Assembly (NCBI GenBank): GCA_017161655.1
Contig: JADFCV010000003.1
Location: forward strand, 85,954 to 148,265
DNA length: 62,312 bases
Source of the DNA: Candidatus Sumerlaeota bacterium
Lineage (GTDB): Bacteria; Sumerlaeota; Sumerlaeia; Sumerlaeales; Sumerlaeaceae
Direction of reading: 5' to 3'
The translations under genes and the position numbers were made by a program. A model generated the notes under the pieces. The model saw nothing but the letters and a program-made list of their open reading frames with translations. It did no database searches and had not been told where the DNA came from. Below, piece by piece: positions 35,583 through 43,058 of the stretch; within the stretch, counting starts at the first letter, position 1; the number at the start of each line of letters is the position of its first letter.

Positions 35583-36500
35583 TTATTGGCCATACTTTTC
35601 GGCCAATTTGGCTTTTGGCAGATACTCGTTTTCCATGGCTCGATACTCAGGCAGCCCAACAAAGCTTGTGTATTCCTCAAAGGAGGTTAGCCACTGCGTC
35701 TGCCCCGGAAGAGTTCCGGTTGGCGATTGCTTGAGGGCGGTGAAAAAGTCTTTGAGGGCTTTGTGCATCACCATAATGGAAGCGACAGGAATCGAAACCC
35801 GTCCCACCCGCATTTTCGCGAGTTCGGGGATAGGAATGAGTTCCGTCTTCACCCCGCTCACAGCGTCCATGAGGTTCACGGAGAGCGGTACGGGGTCGAG
35901 CGCTTTCACGGCCGCCTCGATATCGGCACGCGTCTTAATGGCATCAATAAAGACGAGATCGGCCCCAGCCTCGGCGTACATCTTGCAACGGCGAATAGCT
36001 TCTTCGAGCCCCATGGAGGCGAAGCAATCCGTTCGCGCATTGATGATGAAATCTTTGTCGAGGCGATCGCGCACAGCCGCACAGGCACGGATTTTACCGA
36101 CCATCTCCTCGGCACTGATCACTTCTTTTCCGGCCATGTGGCCGCAGCGTTTTGGGAAGACCTGATCTTCAATGTTCATTCCCGCCACACCCATTTTGAT
36201 AAGGCGCTCAGTGATGTACGCTGCGTTAATGGCGTTTCCCCCGCCAGTATCAACATCGGCCATCACGGGGATTTTCACAGCGTCAACAATGTTCCACGTA
36301 ATGTCCAGGATGTCCTTCATCTGGACTAGCCCCACGTCGGGCTTAGCAAGGAGCGACCCCGCCAACCCAAACCCGGAGATCTGAATGGCTTCGAAACCAC
36401 AAGCTTCGATAACTTTAGCGCTAAAAGCATCGTGGCAGCCAGGCACGACAACCGCGCGCCGCTCCATGATGGCTTTGCGAAGAACTGCACTTCGACTCAT
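35583..36500 (-). CDS. PEP mutase/isocitrate-lyase-family carbon-carbon lyase
   Basis: This 305-residue TIM barrel has GFEAIQISGFGLAGS, metal-binding VMADVDTGGGNA and the catalytic loop PKRCGHMAGKEVI. The KRCGH form is typical of methylisocitrate lyase, oxaloacetate-hydrolase-like and 2,3-dimethylmalate lyase proteins, while classical isocitrate lyase is larger and has KKCGH. It should split a hydroxy-di- or tricarboxylate into two smaller acids. Located between the isocitrate-dehydrogenase-like gene and the LeuCD pair in one operon. Exact substrate open; methylisocitrate, isocitrate or dimethylmalate are candidates. Confidence 0.9.
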   Translation of the reverse strand: MSRSAVLRKAIMERRAVVVPGCHDAFSAKVIEACGFEAIQISGFGLAGSLLAKPDVGLVQMKDILDITWNIVDAVKIPVMADVDTGGGNAINAAYITERLIKMGVAGMNIEDQVFPKRCGHMAGKEVISAEEMVGKIRACAAVRDRLDKDFIINARTDCFASMGLEEAIRRCKMYAEAGADLVFIDAIKTRADIEAAVKALDPVPLSVNLMDAVSGVKTELIPIPELAKMRVGRVSIPVASIMVMHKALKDFFTALKQSPTGTLPGQTQWLTSFEEYTSFVGLPEYRAMENEYLPKAKLAEKYGQ

Positions 36501-36541
36501 GGCGTTTCCCTTTCCCAACACGATAGTGATTTGCTCCAGGC

Positions 36542-36566
36542 GGAGGGAGCGCGCCTTGCTCCCTCC
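36542..36566 (-). other. Intercistronic hairpin between the dehydrogenase and lyase genes
   Basis: A 9-bp stem (36542-36550 with 36558-36566, GGAGGGAGC type) lies between the dehydrogenase stop and the lyase start on the minus strand. It has no T tract and so probably acts on mRNA stability or partial attenuation. Confidence 0.6.
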
Positions 36567-36596
36567 CCCACGGTATTGCCATTGATTTGTTCAGGA

Positions 36597-37688
36597 TCAA
36601 AGCTCGGCTGCAATAGCTTTCGCCATTTCAAGTGTCGTTGCGTTACCCCCCATGTCATAGGTGCGCACTTCACCCTTGGCAATGACCTTTGCCACGGCAT
36701 TGTCAATTCGCTGAGCCATTTCTTTCTCGCCCAACCAGTCGAGCATGAGCTTGGCAGCGAGAATCGTTGCTATCGGATTAACCTTGTATTGGCCCGCGTA
36801 CTTGGGCGCACTGCCGTGGGTTGGCTCGAATACAGCCACCTTCTCTCCGATGTTTCCGCTGCTGGCGAAGCCAAGGCCGCCGACCATTTGCGCACACAGA
36901 TCGGAAATAATATCGCCATAGAGGTTCGGCGCCACGAGCACATCGTAATTGAAGGGATTCTTTAGCAGCCACATCGTGAGAGCATCAATGTTCGCATCGT
37001 CGCTGGCGATATCGGGATAGCGAGCTGCCACCTCTTTAAACACACTTAAGAAGAGGCCGTCCGAAGCTCGCACCACGTTGGCCTTGTGCACGCAAGTGAC
37101 TTTCTTTCGGTTGTTCTTGCGGGCGTATTCGAAAGCAGCCTCGATGATGCGCTCACAGCCACGCCGGGTGTTCACTTTTAGCGACACAGCGGCTTTTTCC
37201 GGTATACGCGAAAACTCCGGCAGTTGACGCAGGTTCTCGGGGAATTCCGGAAACTCTAGACCAAAGTAGAGGTCCTCGGTGTTTTCTCTGAAAACAACAA
37301 GGTCGATCCCTTCTTTGTAGTTCAATGGATTCCCCGGATATGCCTTGCACGGACGGAAGCAGATGTAGAGATCAAAAAGCTGCCGCATTCGCACGATGGG
37401 ACTGCGGTAGCTCAACCCTTTGTCGCGCAGCTCCGGGGCAAGCTCTTCGGCTGCAGCTTTTGCTGGCTTAGAGGTAATCGCACCAAACAGCGCCGCATCA
37501 CATGAGCGTAGCAAATCAATGGTGCGCTGAGGAAGAGCATCGCCTTCCTTCTTCCAGAATTCCCACCCGATGTCGCCGTGGTGATATTCTGCATCAAAGC
37601 CAAGCGCATCGAGCACAATGCGCGCAGCTTCCATCACCTCGGCCCCAACGCCGTCGCCCGGCAACCAGGCAATCTTGTACTTCGCCAT
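36597..37688 (-). CDS. Isocitrate/homoisocitrate-type beta-decarboxylating dehydrogenase
   Basis: This 363-residue NAD(P)-dependent dehydrogenase oxidises and decarboxylates a hydroxy-acid. It opens with IAWLPGDGVGAEV, has the substrate region SPIVRMRQLFDLYICFRP, and metal-binding aspartates in APNLYGDIISDL, then EPTHGSAPKYAG. The serine before the arginine-rich helix resembles isocitrate and homoisocitrate dehydrogenases; isopropylmalate dehydrogenases instead have a leucine-rich segment there. NAD is favoured by the length and the cofactor loop, but this is not certain. AGGAG lies six bases ahead of the ATG at 37688. It is the first gene of the operon, divergent from a GroES-like gene. Confidence 0.88.
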   Translation of the reverse strand: MAKYKIAWLPGDGVGAEVMEAARIVLDALGFDAEYHHGDIGWEFWKKEGDALPQRTIDLLRSCDAALFGAITSKPAKAAAEELAPELRDKGLSYRSPIVRMRQLFDLYICFRPCKAYPGNPLNYKEGIDLVVFRENTEDLYFGLEFPEFPENLRQLPEFSRIPEKAAVSLKVNTRRGCERIIEAAFEYARKNNRKKVTCVHKANVVRASDGLFLSVFKEVAARYPDIASDDANIDALTMWLLKNPFNYDVLVAPNLYGDIISDLCAQMVGGLGFASSGNIGEKVAVFEPTHGSAPKYAGQYKVNPIATILAAKLMLDWLGEKEMAQRIDNAVAKVIAKGEVRTYDMGGNATTLEMAKAIAAEL

Positions 37689-37937
37689 TAGCCGCTCCTT
37701 TTGTAGTGATTTTCGAGACACCATAACGCGGGGCTGTGTTTGCGCGCCCACGCCTAAGCGGTACGCCAAAGGCGAAATTTTGGGTGTGCAAGGAAAATCG
37801 AAAAGTTTGCGTACAGATACTTCATTCTTTTTGCTTCATAGGCTGAAACTTCGACCCGCGCGCTGGACTTTTGTTTGTCCCTCAGTATGAAATAGCTCGC
37901 GATCGTTGTCCGGATACGTCGAGAAAAGAGCCGGGGG

Positions 37938-38396
37938 ATGAGCAAAGTGTCCTCGCAGCCTTATTTTTTTCTCGATTTGCCGGCTCGAAAGCGCACATCC
38001 ATTGTCGTCATGCACATCGGAGCGAAAGAAATATTGGTGGTCGGGGACCGCGTGCTCATTAAGCCCGACAATCCGGAGGAGCGCACAAAAGTGGGGCTGG
38101 TCTTGCCTCAAAGTGTCATGGAGAAAGATCCCGTGCAGTCGGGCCGCGTGCTGGCCGTGGGGCCGGGCATTGCCGTGCCCAATCTTGCGGCGGACGACTC
38201 TGAACCGTGGGCCGAGCACTACAAAGGCAACCGCAGTGTGCGCTACATTCCCGTGCAGGCACGAGAAGGCGATTACGCGCTTTTCCTTCGCAAGGAGGCC
38301 GTCGAGATTCGCTACTGTGGTGAAGTTTATCTTGTGGTGCCGCAGTCAGCTATTCTCCTTCTCATCCGCGACGATATGGAATGCGAAGAGATCTGA
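37938..38396 (+). CDS. GroES-like (Cpn10-fold) protein, divergent
   Basis: The 152-residue protein contains the GroES opening ILVVGDRVLIKPDNPEE and RTKVGLVLPQSV, then SGRVLAVGPG and a late EVYLVVPQSAIL, matching the Cpn10 beta-barrel. Compared with true GroES (about 95 residues), it has an insert of roughly 40 residues between SGRVLAVGPG and the final strands, and no GroEL gene is nearby. It could be a specialised co-chaperonin or a relative with another role. The start is uncertain: 37938, or the ATG at 38010 directly ahead of the GroES motif; neither has a good ribosome-binding site. Confidence 0.65.
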   Translation: MSKVSSQPYFFLDLPARKRTSIVVMHIGAKEILVVGDRVLIKPDNPEERTKVGLVLPQSVMEKDPVQSGRVLAVGPGIAVPNLAADDSEPWAEHYKGNRSVRYIPVQAREGDYALFLRKEAVEIRYCGEVYLVVPQSAILLLIRDDMECEEI

Positions 38397-38811
38397 TCGA
38401 GCAAGCTCTGAAGAGTGACAAGCTGGCTCATTTACGCATCCCCAAGAGAATAAGAAAGACCATTTGTGCTGGGTTTCACAGATTGGTGTCTCTTCCGTTC
38501 CCCAGAAGCGCGAGAGACTCCGGTTAAAGAAAGCACCAGACTCATCGATTCGGACGGGGCGTGGTGACTCCCCGTCGTCAGACCGAAAAAGTTATCGCCA
38601 TGGCGGGGCGTGGTTGCGCCGCACCAGAGACAGAGCGCGCCAAAGCCAGGGTGTCGGCAGAGAATCGAATGCAAGCGGTCAGCTCAGCGGCGTCCCATGG
38701 CGAAACAGGCACGCGATGTCGCGCATTCCTTCCTGATTCCAAATCGAACCGGCATCGCTCATCATAGACAGCTTTTTCGCTTGCCCCTTTAGGCGGGACA
38801 GGCGAAGCCGC
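38397..38811. other. Convergent intergenic region with no gene seen
   Basis: About 415 bases between the GroES-like gene and the GH57-like gene. No coding or RNA gene is recognised. A 7-bp inverted repeat (38790-38796 with 38808-38814) spans the GH57-like stop codon but has no T tract on either side. Confidence 0.4.
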
Positions 38812-40872
38812 CTACTCTTCGCGCAGACCACAGAAGAGCTTGTTTTCCCACTTATAGTTAATGTTCTCGATTTCGGCGCTCCAGATGTGGCCTGTGGTGT
38901 GTGGGATATCCTCGTCCTCGCGACTAAACTCTTTTTTGTAGCCGAGCTGGCGGAGGTGACGTGCAGCCGTGCGCCGTGCGGCTCGCGCCACAAGGTTCAG
39001 CGGGGAATCTTCGATCTCGCTTTTCAAGGCAAGCTCCCACTCGGGTGGCGTAACTCCGTATTCAGCTAAGCCATAGCGATCGTAAGCTGATTCGAAATCG
39101 AACAGCTCGGTGCGCATGACATCGAACAACTTCTTCGCCTCGGCCGGTTTCTTCATCCAGTGGTAAATCGTGATCATGTTAACCAGCGCCAAAGTGATCA
39201 TAAGTATGTTCTGGTAGGCAGCTCGCTGGTCGAGATTTTCCCAATGGGTTGCATGGCTGCGCATGGCATCGAGCGCGAAGAAATAAGCCTGTGCAGCAAC
39301 GCCGGCAACGAGATACTCCTCATCGCGCAGACGCTTGCGCGCACCTCGCAGCAGCAAGTCATCCACCATATCGCGGATCTGCACATCGGCTTCACTCATA
39401 TCATGCTGGAGGAAGTGCTCACGCCAATAAACGTAGCCATACGCTGCAAGAAAATCGAAAATGTTCTCCCGTGCCTTCGCGGGGTCTTTCACACCGGAGA
39501 TGTGGGCGAGTAGCTCGATCACTCCACCCTGGAGCGTGTTAGGATCCCCTTTGACAGCTGCGGCACACGTGCGCACCGCCCGGACATAGGCAATTTTCCA
39601 GCACTGGGGCATGGCCACTTGAACACGTCCGCCACGCACGCGCCGAGTAATGAGTCGGCTCTCATCCACAAGCTGGATAGGAGCATTCGAATCGAGCACG
39701 CCTTCCCACCGCCCAAGGCTCGGCTTTGGGTGCCAATCGTTGCCAGCCGTCACCGAACGCACCTCGACAAATTGAGGCTCATGACTGATGAGCGAGAATT
39801 TCTTAAGCAATTTACGCCGAACATAAACGTCGGGCGAAATCGTCAGATAAGAGAGTTGGGCCAGTTTGACAATCTTCTGTTCGAAATTACTGAGCGATTT
39901 GGAATCGAAGGTAAGGTCTTCGAGATTCTCAAAGTGAGCCCAACAATAATTCACACCCGCTGCATTGAGGTCACTATCAACCTTCGCAATGGTACGGTCG
40001 AGGAGCTTTTTCACCGATGGGCGCGAATAGCTCATCCATTCGCTGAAAGCCCGATCGCGGAACACAATGGAGACAGGAGGCTTCTCTTTGCCCCACTTCA
40101 GGCGGTTCCAGGACTTCATGAGCACGTCGATGTCGCAATCAACCGATTGGGCATTATCGAGCATCAGCACGAGGTGCGGATTGACGCAATTCTCGCGCTC
40201 AGCTAGGCGCAAAAACTCTTCGACCAGGATTCGAGCGGACTCTTCCGAGTAAGAATACTCAGGCAGGAAGAAGGGGAAAACAAATGCCTGCTCGTTGTGC
40301 ACGTCCTCGATGAAACCAAGATACTCGCGCACAAAGCGCCAGTAGAACTCAAGCCCCATGCGCACGCAGAGACGTTGGTCAAATTCGCTGCCAAGCATGG
40401 GTAGAATGACATGGAAGGGGACCGTGGCCGCCGGCGACACAACGCCCGTGCGAATGAGCTCGAGCAAGATGCCATAGGCATTTTCGCCTTCTTCGTAATC
40501 GAGGTCGATCATGCGCTCGATGAGGCATGGCTCGATATCGAGGCTCATGAAAGGCAAGAGGCCGTGCTCACCAAAACGATCGACCAACACCTGGCGGATA
40601 TAAAAAGCGATGTGTCCATAAGTTTTGAAAATCTGCCGGTAAGCGCGCAGCATCATGTCCGTCCAGTTCTTGCCGCGCACGGCGTCGTTGCCAAGGATGA
40701 CGCCCACTGGCGAAATGCGCTCAATGAAACGCGGCGGCTCGCTCAGCTTTTCGAGCCAATATTCGATGTCCTCGCCCTGAAGGGTCGGAGGCAAAGCTTG
40801 GTCAAGCTCTATTCGCGAACCCGGCACGAATGCGTGGGCATGAAAAACCGGGTTAAAAAGGTTCATCGGCAT
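38812..40872 (-). CDS. Divergent glycoside-hydrolase-57-like protein
   Basis: The 686-residue protein is not a standard GH57, but its order of motifs resembles one: an N-terminal NPVFHAHAFVPG, TVPFHVILPMLG matching the TxPFxHxILP strand, FFLPEYSYSEES matching the WLPE nucleophile region (Glu205), and VLMLDNAQSVD matching the acid/base region (Asp239). A helical C-terminal half follows, with ARHLRQLGY and repeated aromatic-rich helices. The true GH57 gene at 11.7-14.1 kb gives a useful comparison. A glycan-active enzyme or a catalytically changed relative is likely. No ribosome-binding site is clear; a second ATG lies at 40866. No signal peptide. Confidence 0.6.
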   Translation of the reverse strand: MPMNLFNPVFHAHAFVPGSRIELDQALPPTLQGEDIEYWLEKLSEPPRFIERISPVGVILGNDAVRGKNWTDMMLRAYRQIFKTYGHIAFYIRQVLVDRFGEHGLLPFMSLDIEPCLIERMIDLDYEEGENAYGILLELIRTGVVSPAATVPFHVILPMLGSEFDQRLCVRMGLEFYWRFVREYLGFIEDVHNEQAFVFPFFLPEYSYSEESARILVEEFLRLAERENCVNPHLVLMLDNAQSVDCDIDVLMKSWNRLKWGKEKPPVSIVFRDRAFSEWMSYSRPSVKKLLDRTIAKVDSDLNAAGVNYCWAHFENLEDLTFDSKSLSNFEQKIVKLAQLSYLTISPDVYVRRKLLKKFSLISHEPQFVEVRSVTAGNDWHPKPSLGRWEGVLDSNAPIQLVDESRLITRRVRGGRVQVAMPQCWKIAYVRAVRTCAAAVKGDPNTLQGGVIELLAHISGVKDPAKARENIFDFLAAYGYVYWREHFLQHDMSEADVQIRDMVDDLLLRGARKRLRDEEYLVAGVAAQAYFFALDAMRSHATHWENLDQRAAYQNILMITLALVNMITIYHWMKKPAEAKKLFDVMRTELFDFESAYDRYGLAEYGVTPPEWELALKSEIEDSPLNLVARAARRTAARHLRQLGYKKEFSREDEDIPHTTGHIWSAEIENINYKWENKLFCGLREE

Positions 40873-41109
40873 AGGAGATGGGCTCTAGCGCTCTTTCTTT
40901 AATATAGAGTTTTTACTAATCGAACCTACTCTTGGTGATCGGCGTCTTCTGAGTCGCGAGAGTCAAGTTTTTTCGTTTCCCAGAGCTCCGATTCAGAGAC
41001 CTGGGGTCATCAGGCAAACAATCGCGAAACCATTTTACAAATGTGAGGGCGGCTTCTTGCCATAAATGTTGAAGTTCCTGCGCGCAGAGAAAAGAAGATT
41101 TCGACGACG

Positions 41110-41673
41110 ATGACAGACAATGAGAAAAACGGCCCTGGAGAGGGCTTTGGGGATACGGAGTCAGAAGCAGCGCGCTTGAGCGATGCGCAGGAAAATGCTC
41201 CGCGCATTATTCGTGCTCCGGAAGGTCTTGACGTGGAACAGATCATGGCTGAGATCCGCTCCCTCGTTCAGGAAAAACGAGCCTCGAAAATGTACGTAGA
41301 ACCTGAGCCGGAGTCGAGCGTCGCAAGATCAAGCTTCGGCGCAGAATGGGTCATTCCTGTGGGCGAAGAACTAGATTTGCTGCGAGCTGCTGCTCGTCTG
41401 GATCTCGAAGGTGAGCCGATTCGCTCGCATCGGCCGCATATTGGAAAACTCGTTGTCGCCTGGAAGAAATTTGTGCGTTTCTGGGTCCGCAAGTACACGG
41501 ATGCCATTTTTCTGCGCCAGAGTTTTTTCAACACGAAGCTCGTGGGAACGATCGAAAAGCTCGAGCAACGCATTGACATGCTCGAAGGTGAGGTCGAGGC
41601 CTTGCGCCGAGAAGTTGCGCGACTGCGGCGAGGTGAGCAGAAAACAGGGGATGAAAAGAAAAATCAGCCGTAG
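41110..41673 (+). CDS. Coiled-coil protein with a polysaccharide-enzyme-type N-terminal tether region
   Basis: The 187-residue protein has no enzymatic domain. It holds GLDVEQIMAEIRSLV near residue 40, a basic aromatic segment HRPHIGKLVVAWKKFVRFW (about 107-125), DAIFLRQSFFNT and a final heptad-rich coiled coil rich in Glu/Arg. The DVEQIMxEIR plus HRPxIGxLxVxxK pattern commonly precedes glycosyltransferase or methyltransferase domains in polysaccharide biosynthesis proteins. Here it stands alone. It may tether a partner to the membrane, but function is unknown. Its 3' end overlaps the terminator shared with the first cold-shock gene. Confidence 0.6.
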   Translation: MTDNEKNGPGEGFGDTESEAARLSDAQENAPRIIRAPEGLDVEQIMAEIRSLVQEKRASKMYVEPEPESSVARSSFGAEWVIPVGEELDLLRAAARLDLEGEPIRSHRPHIGKLVVAWKKFVRFWVRKYTDAIFLRQSFFNTKLVGTIEKLEQRIDMLEGEVEALRREVARLRRGEQKTGDEKKNQP

Positions 41674-41697
41674 AGAGATTGCTGACTCTCTACGGCT
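41651..41697 (-). terminator. Terminator of the first cold-shock gene, overlapping the convergent gene end
   Basis: A perfect 12-bp stem (41666-41677 with 41686-41697, AGCCGTAGAGAG type) is followed on the minus strand by ATTTTTCTTTTC. It lies 45 bases past the cold-shock stop, and its stem contains the stop codon of the convergent coiled-coil gene. Confidence 0.85.
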
Positions 41698-41742
41698 GCG
41701 AAAGATTTTCAAATCAAAGAAGGCGTACCGCGAAAACGGTCA

Positions 41743-41949
41743 TTAGCCATTAAGACGGCGAACGTTCGTCGCCTGTGGGCCTTTCGGTCCCTGGGTGACC
41801 TCAAAGGTCACAGGCTCCCCCTCCACAAGGGTCTTGCGACCGCTTGCGACGATCGAGGTGTAATGGACGAAAAGGTCCGGGCCGTTGGGCTGAGTAATGA
41901 AACCATAGCCCTTCGCGTCGTTGAACCATTTGACGGTCCCGTTCGGCAT
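41743..41949 (-). CDS. Cold-shock-domain protein, copy 1
   Basis: The 68-residue protein is a single OB-fold CSD with RNP1 KGYGFI and RNP2 LFVHYTSI, binding single-stranded RNA or DNA. It is nearly identical to the second copy at 42433-42639; the differences are at residue 2 (P/S), the residue after TQ (P/T), one V/M and the last three residues. AGGAGT lies ahead of the ATG. Its long structured leader (41950 onwards) is shared with copy 2. Such proteins act as RNA chaperones after temperature downshift or constitutively. Confidence 0.95.
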   Translation of the reverse strand: MPNGTVKWFNDAKGYGFITQPNGPDLFVHYTSIVASGRKTLVEGEPVTFEVTQGPKGPQATNVRRLNG

Positions 41950-42135
41950 ACTACTACTCCTGTTGCTTGCGTACCACGTGGGTATCGCGGAAATGTGAGG
42001 GGCGGGGGAAGGACTGCCGGAAAAACCGAATTCAACCGAAGACTACCCTTGAGGGCACTACTGTTGAAGCAACTTCTCCGGAGGCTTCCTCGAAGATTTC
42101 TCTTCGATCGCCTCTCGCCGCAGTACTAGAGCGGC
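41950..42135 (-). promoter_or_regulatory. Long conserved leader of cold-shock gene copy 1
   Basis: This leader shares several blocks with the leader of copy 2, such as GAAGTTGCTTCAAC, GCGAGAGGCGATC and a GAATAA element further upstream, all in the same order (minus-strand sense). Inverted repeats such as GAAG-TTG-CTTC suggest secondary structure. In other bacteria, long cold-shock leaders act as temperature-dependent RNA switches; that role here is inference. Confidence 0.6.
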
Positions 42136-42343
42136 TCAGAAGGCTTATTCATTTTCTTCTTCGCGAGCGCTATTTTTCTCACATTTTTGCCGAGATTTTT
42201 GGCCTCGCTGCGATTTCGCAAAACGAGTGTGGTAGCCGGGGAACGCTTTTGGGGGAATTGTTACGCAAAAGAGGCCGGTGCATCCTCGCGCGAGAGGACT
42301 CCGTGTTTGGTGCCCTGGATGAAAGCGAGGCGCCTGGCTGTGG

Positions 42344-42388
42344 CCAAAAAAGAAAATCGGCCGCGGAACGCTGATGGTTCCGCGGCCG
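42344..42388 (-). terminator. Terminator of the second cold-shock gene
   Basis: A perfect 12-bp stem (42358-42369 with 42377-42388, CGGCCGCGGAAC type) is followed on the minus strand by ATTTTCTTTTTT. It lies 45 bases past the stop of copy 2 and separates the two cold-shock transcription units. Confidence 0.9.
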
Positions 42389-42432
42389 TGTGACTTTCTC
42401 AATCACGTCAGCGCTGGCACATTGCCAGCTAT

Positions 42433-42639
42433 TTAGTCATGAGAGCGGCGCACATTGGTCGCCTGTGGGCCTTTCGGTCCCTGGGTGACCTCAAAAGTCA
42501 CCGGCTCACCCTCCATAAGGGTCTTGCGACCACTTGCGACGATCGAGGTGTAATGGACAAAAAGGTCTGGGCCGTTGGTTTGGGTAATGAACCCATAGCC
42601 CTTTGCATCGTTGAACCACTTTACGGTTCCGTTCGACAT
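42433..42639 (-). CDS. Cold-shock-domain protein, copy 2
   Basis: This 68-residue cold-shock protein matches copy 1 at 62 of 68 positions, with the same RNP1 and RNP2 motifs. AGGAGT again precedes the ATG. Each copy has its own leader and terminator, so the duplication covers the whole transcription unit and the two can be expressed independently. A small inverted repeat CTGGCA/TGCCAG follows the stop before the main terminator. It lies divergent from prfB across about 420 bases. Confidence 0.95.
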   Translation of the reverse strand: MSNGTVKWFNDAKGYGFITQTNGPDLFVHYTSIVASGRKTLMEGEPVTFEVTQGPKGPQATNVRRSHD

Positions 42640-42832
42640 ACTACGACTCCTGTTGCTTGCGACGCGACATAAGCGCCGCGGAAATGTGAGATGCGGGGGA
42701 GGGCACCGGAAAAACCGAATTCAACTGAAGGAAACCTGTGAAGGTACTGTCGTTGAAGCAACTTCTCCGGAGGCTTCCTCAAAGGCTTGCCTTTGATCGC
42801 CTCTCGCAGAAGGACTAGATGCGGCCAGATAG
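42640..42832 (-). promoter_or_regulatory. Long conserved leader of cold-shock gene copy 2
   Basis: About 190 bases of leader are conserved with the copy 1 leader in blocks with the same order and similar spacing, ending upstream in GCGAGAGGCGATC and a GAATAA-containing region next to an A/T-rich tract that may hold the promoter. The preserved GGAAGCCTCCGGAGAAG and GAAGTTGCTTC segments imply base-paired structure. Confidence 0.6.
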
Positions 42833-43058
42833 GTTATTCAGTTTTATTTTTAGAAAGCTATTTTTTTCGAGTTTTTTCGGATATTTTATTCGAGCGCGCA
42901 TTTCCTCTCGAACTCCTTGCTCACGACTCTTCCCCTGACCACGTGGTCCCTTGACTTGCTCAGCCACCCGTGCGGAAGCGAATTTGCATGAATCATATAG
43001 GGTAATCGGTGAAGACCAAAACACCAAGTTTCTAACTCAAGCAAGAAACCGCGAAAAT
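42833..43058. other. A/T-rich divergent promoter region between cold-shock copy 2 and prfB
   Basis: No gene is seen. It holds T-rich tracts near 42841-42880, probably the upstream promoter area of copy 2, and a short inverted repeat GTTTCT/AGAAAC (43028-43033 with 43044-43049) 10 bases ahead of the prfB ATG. Confidence 0.4.

Noticed and set aside
38790..38814. Inverted repeat at the GH57-like stop codon as a terminator
   Set aside because: The stem is only seven bases with no T tract in either direction.
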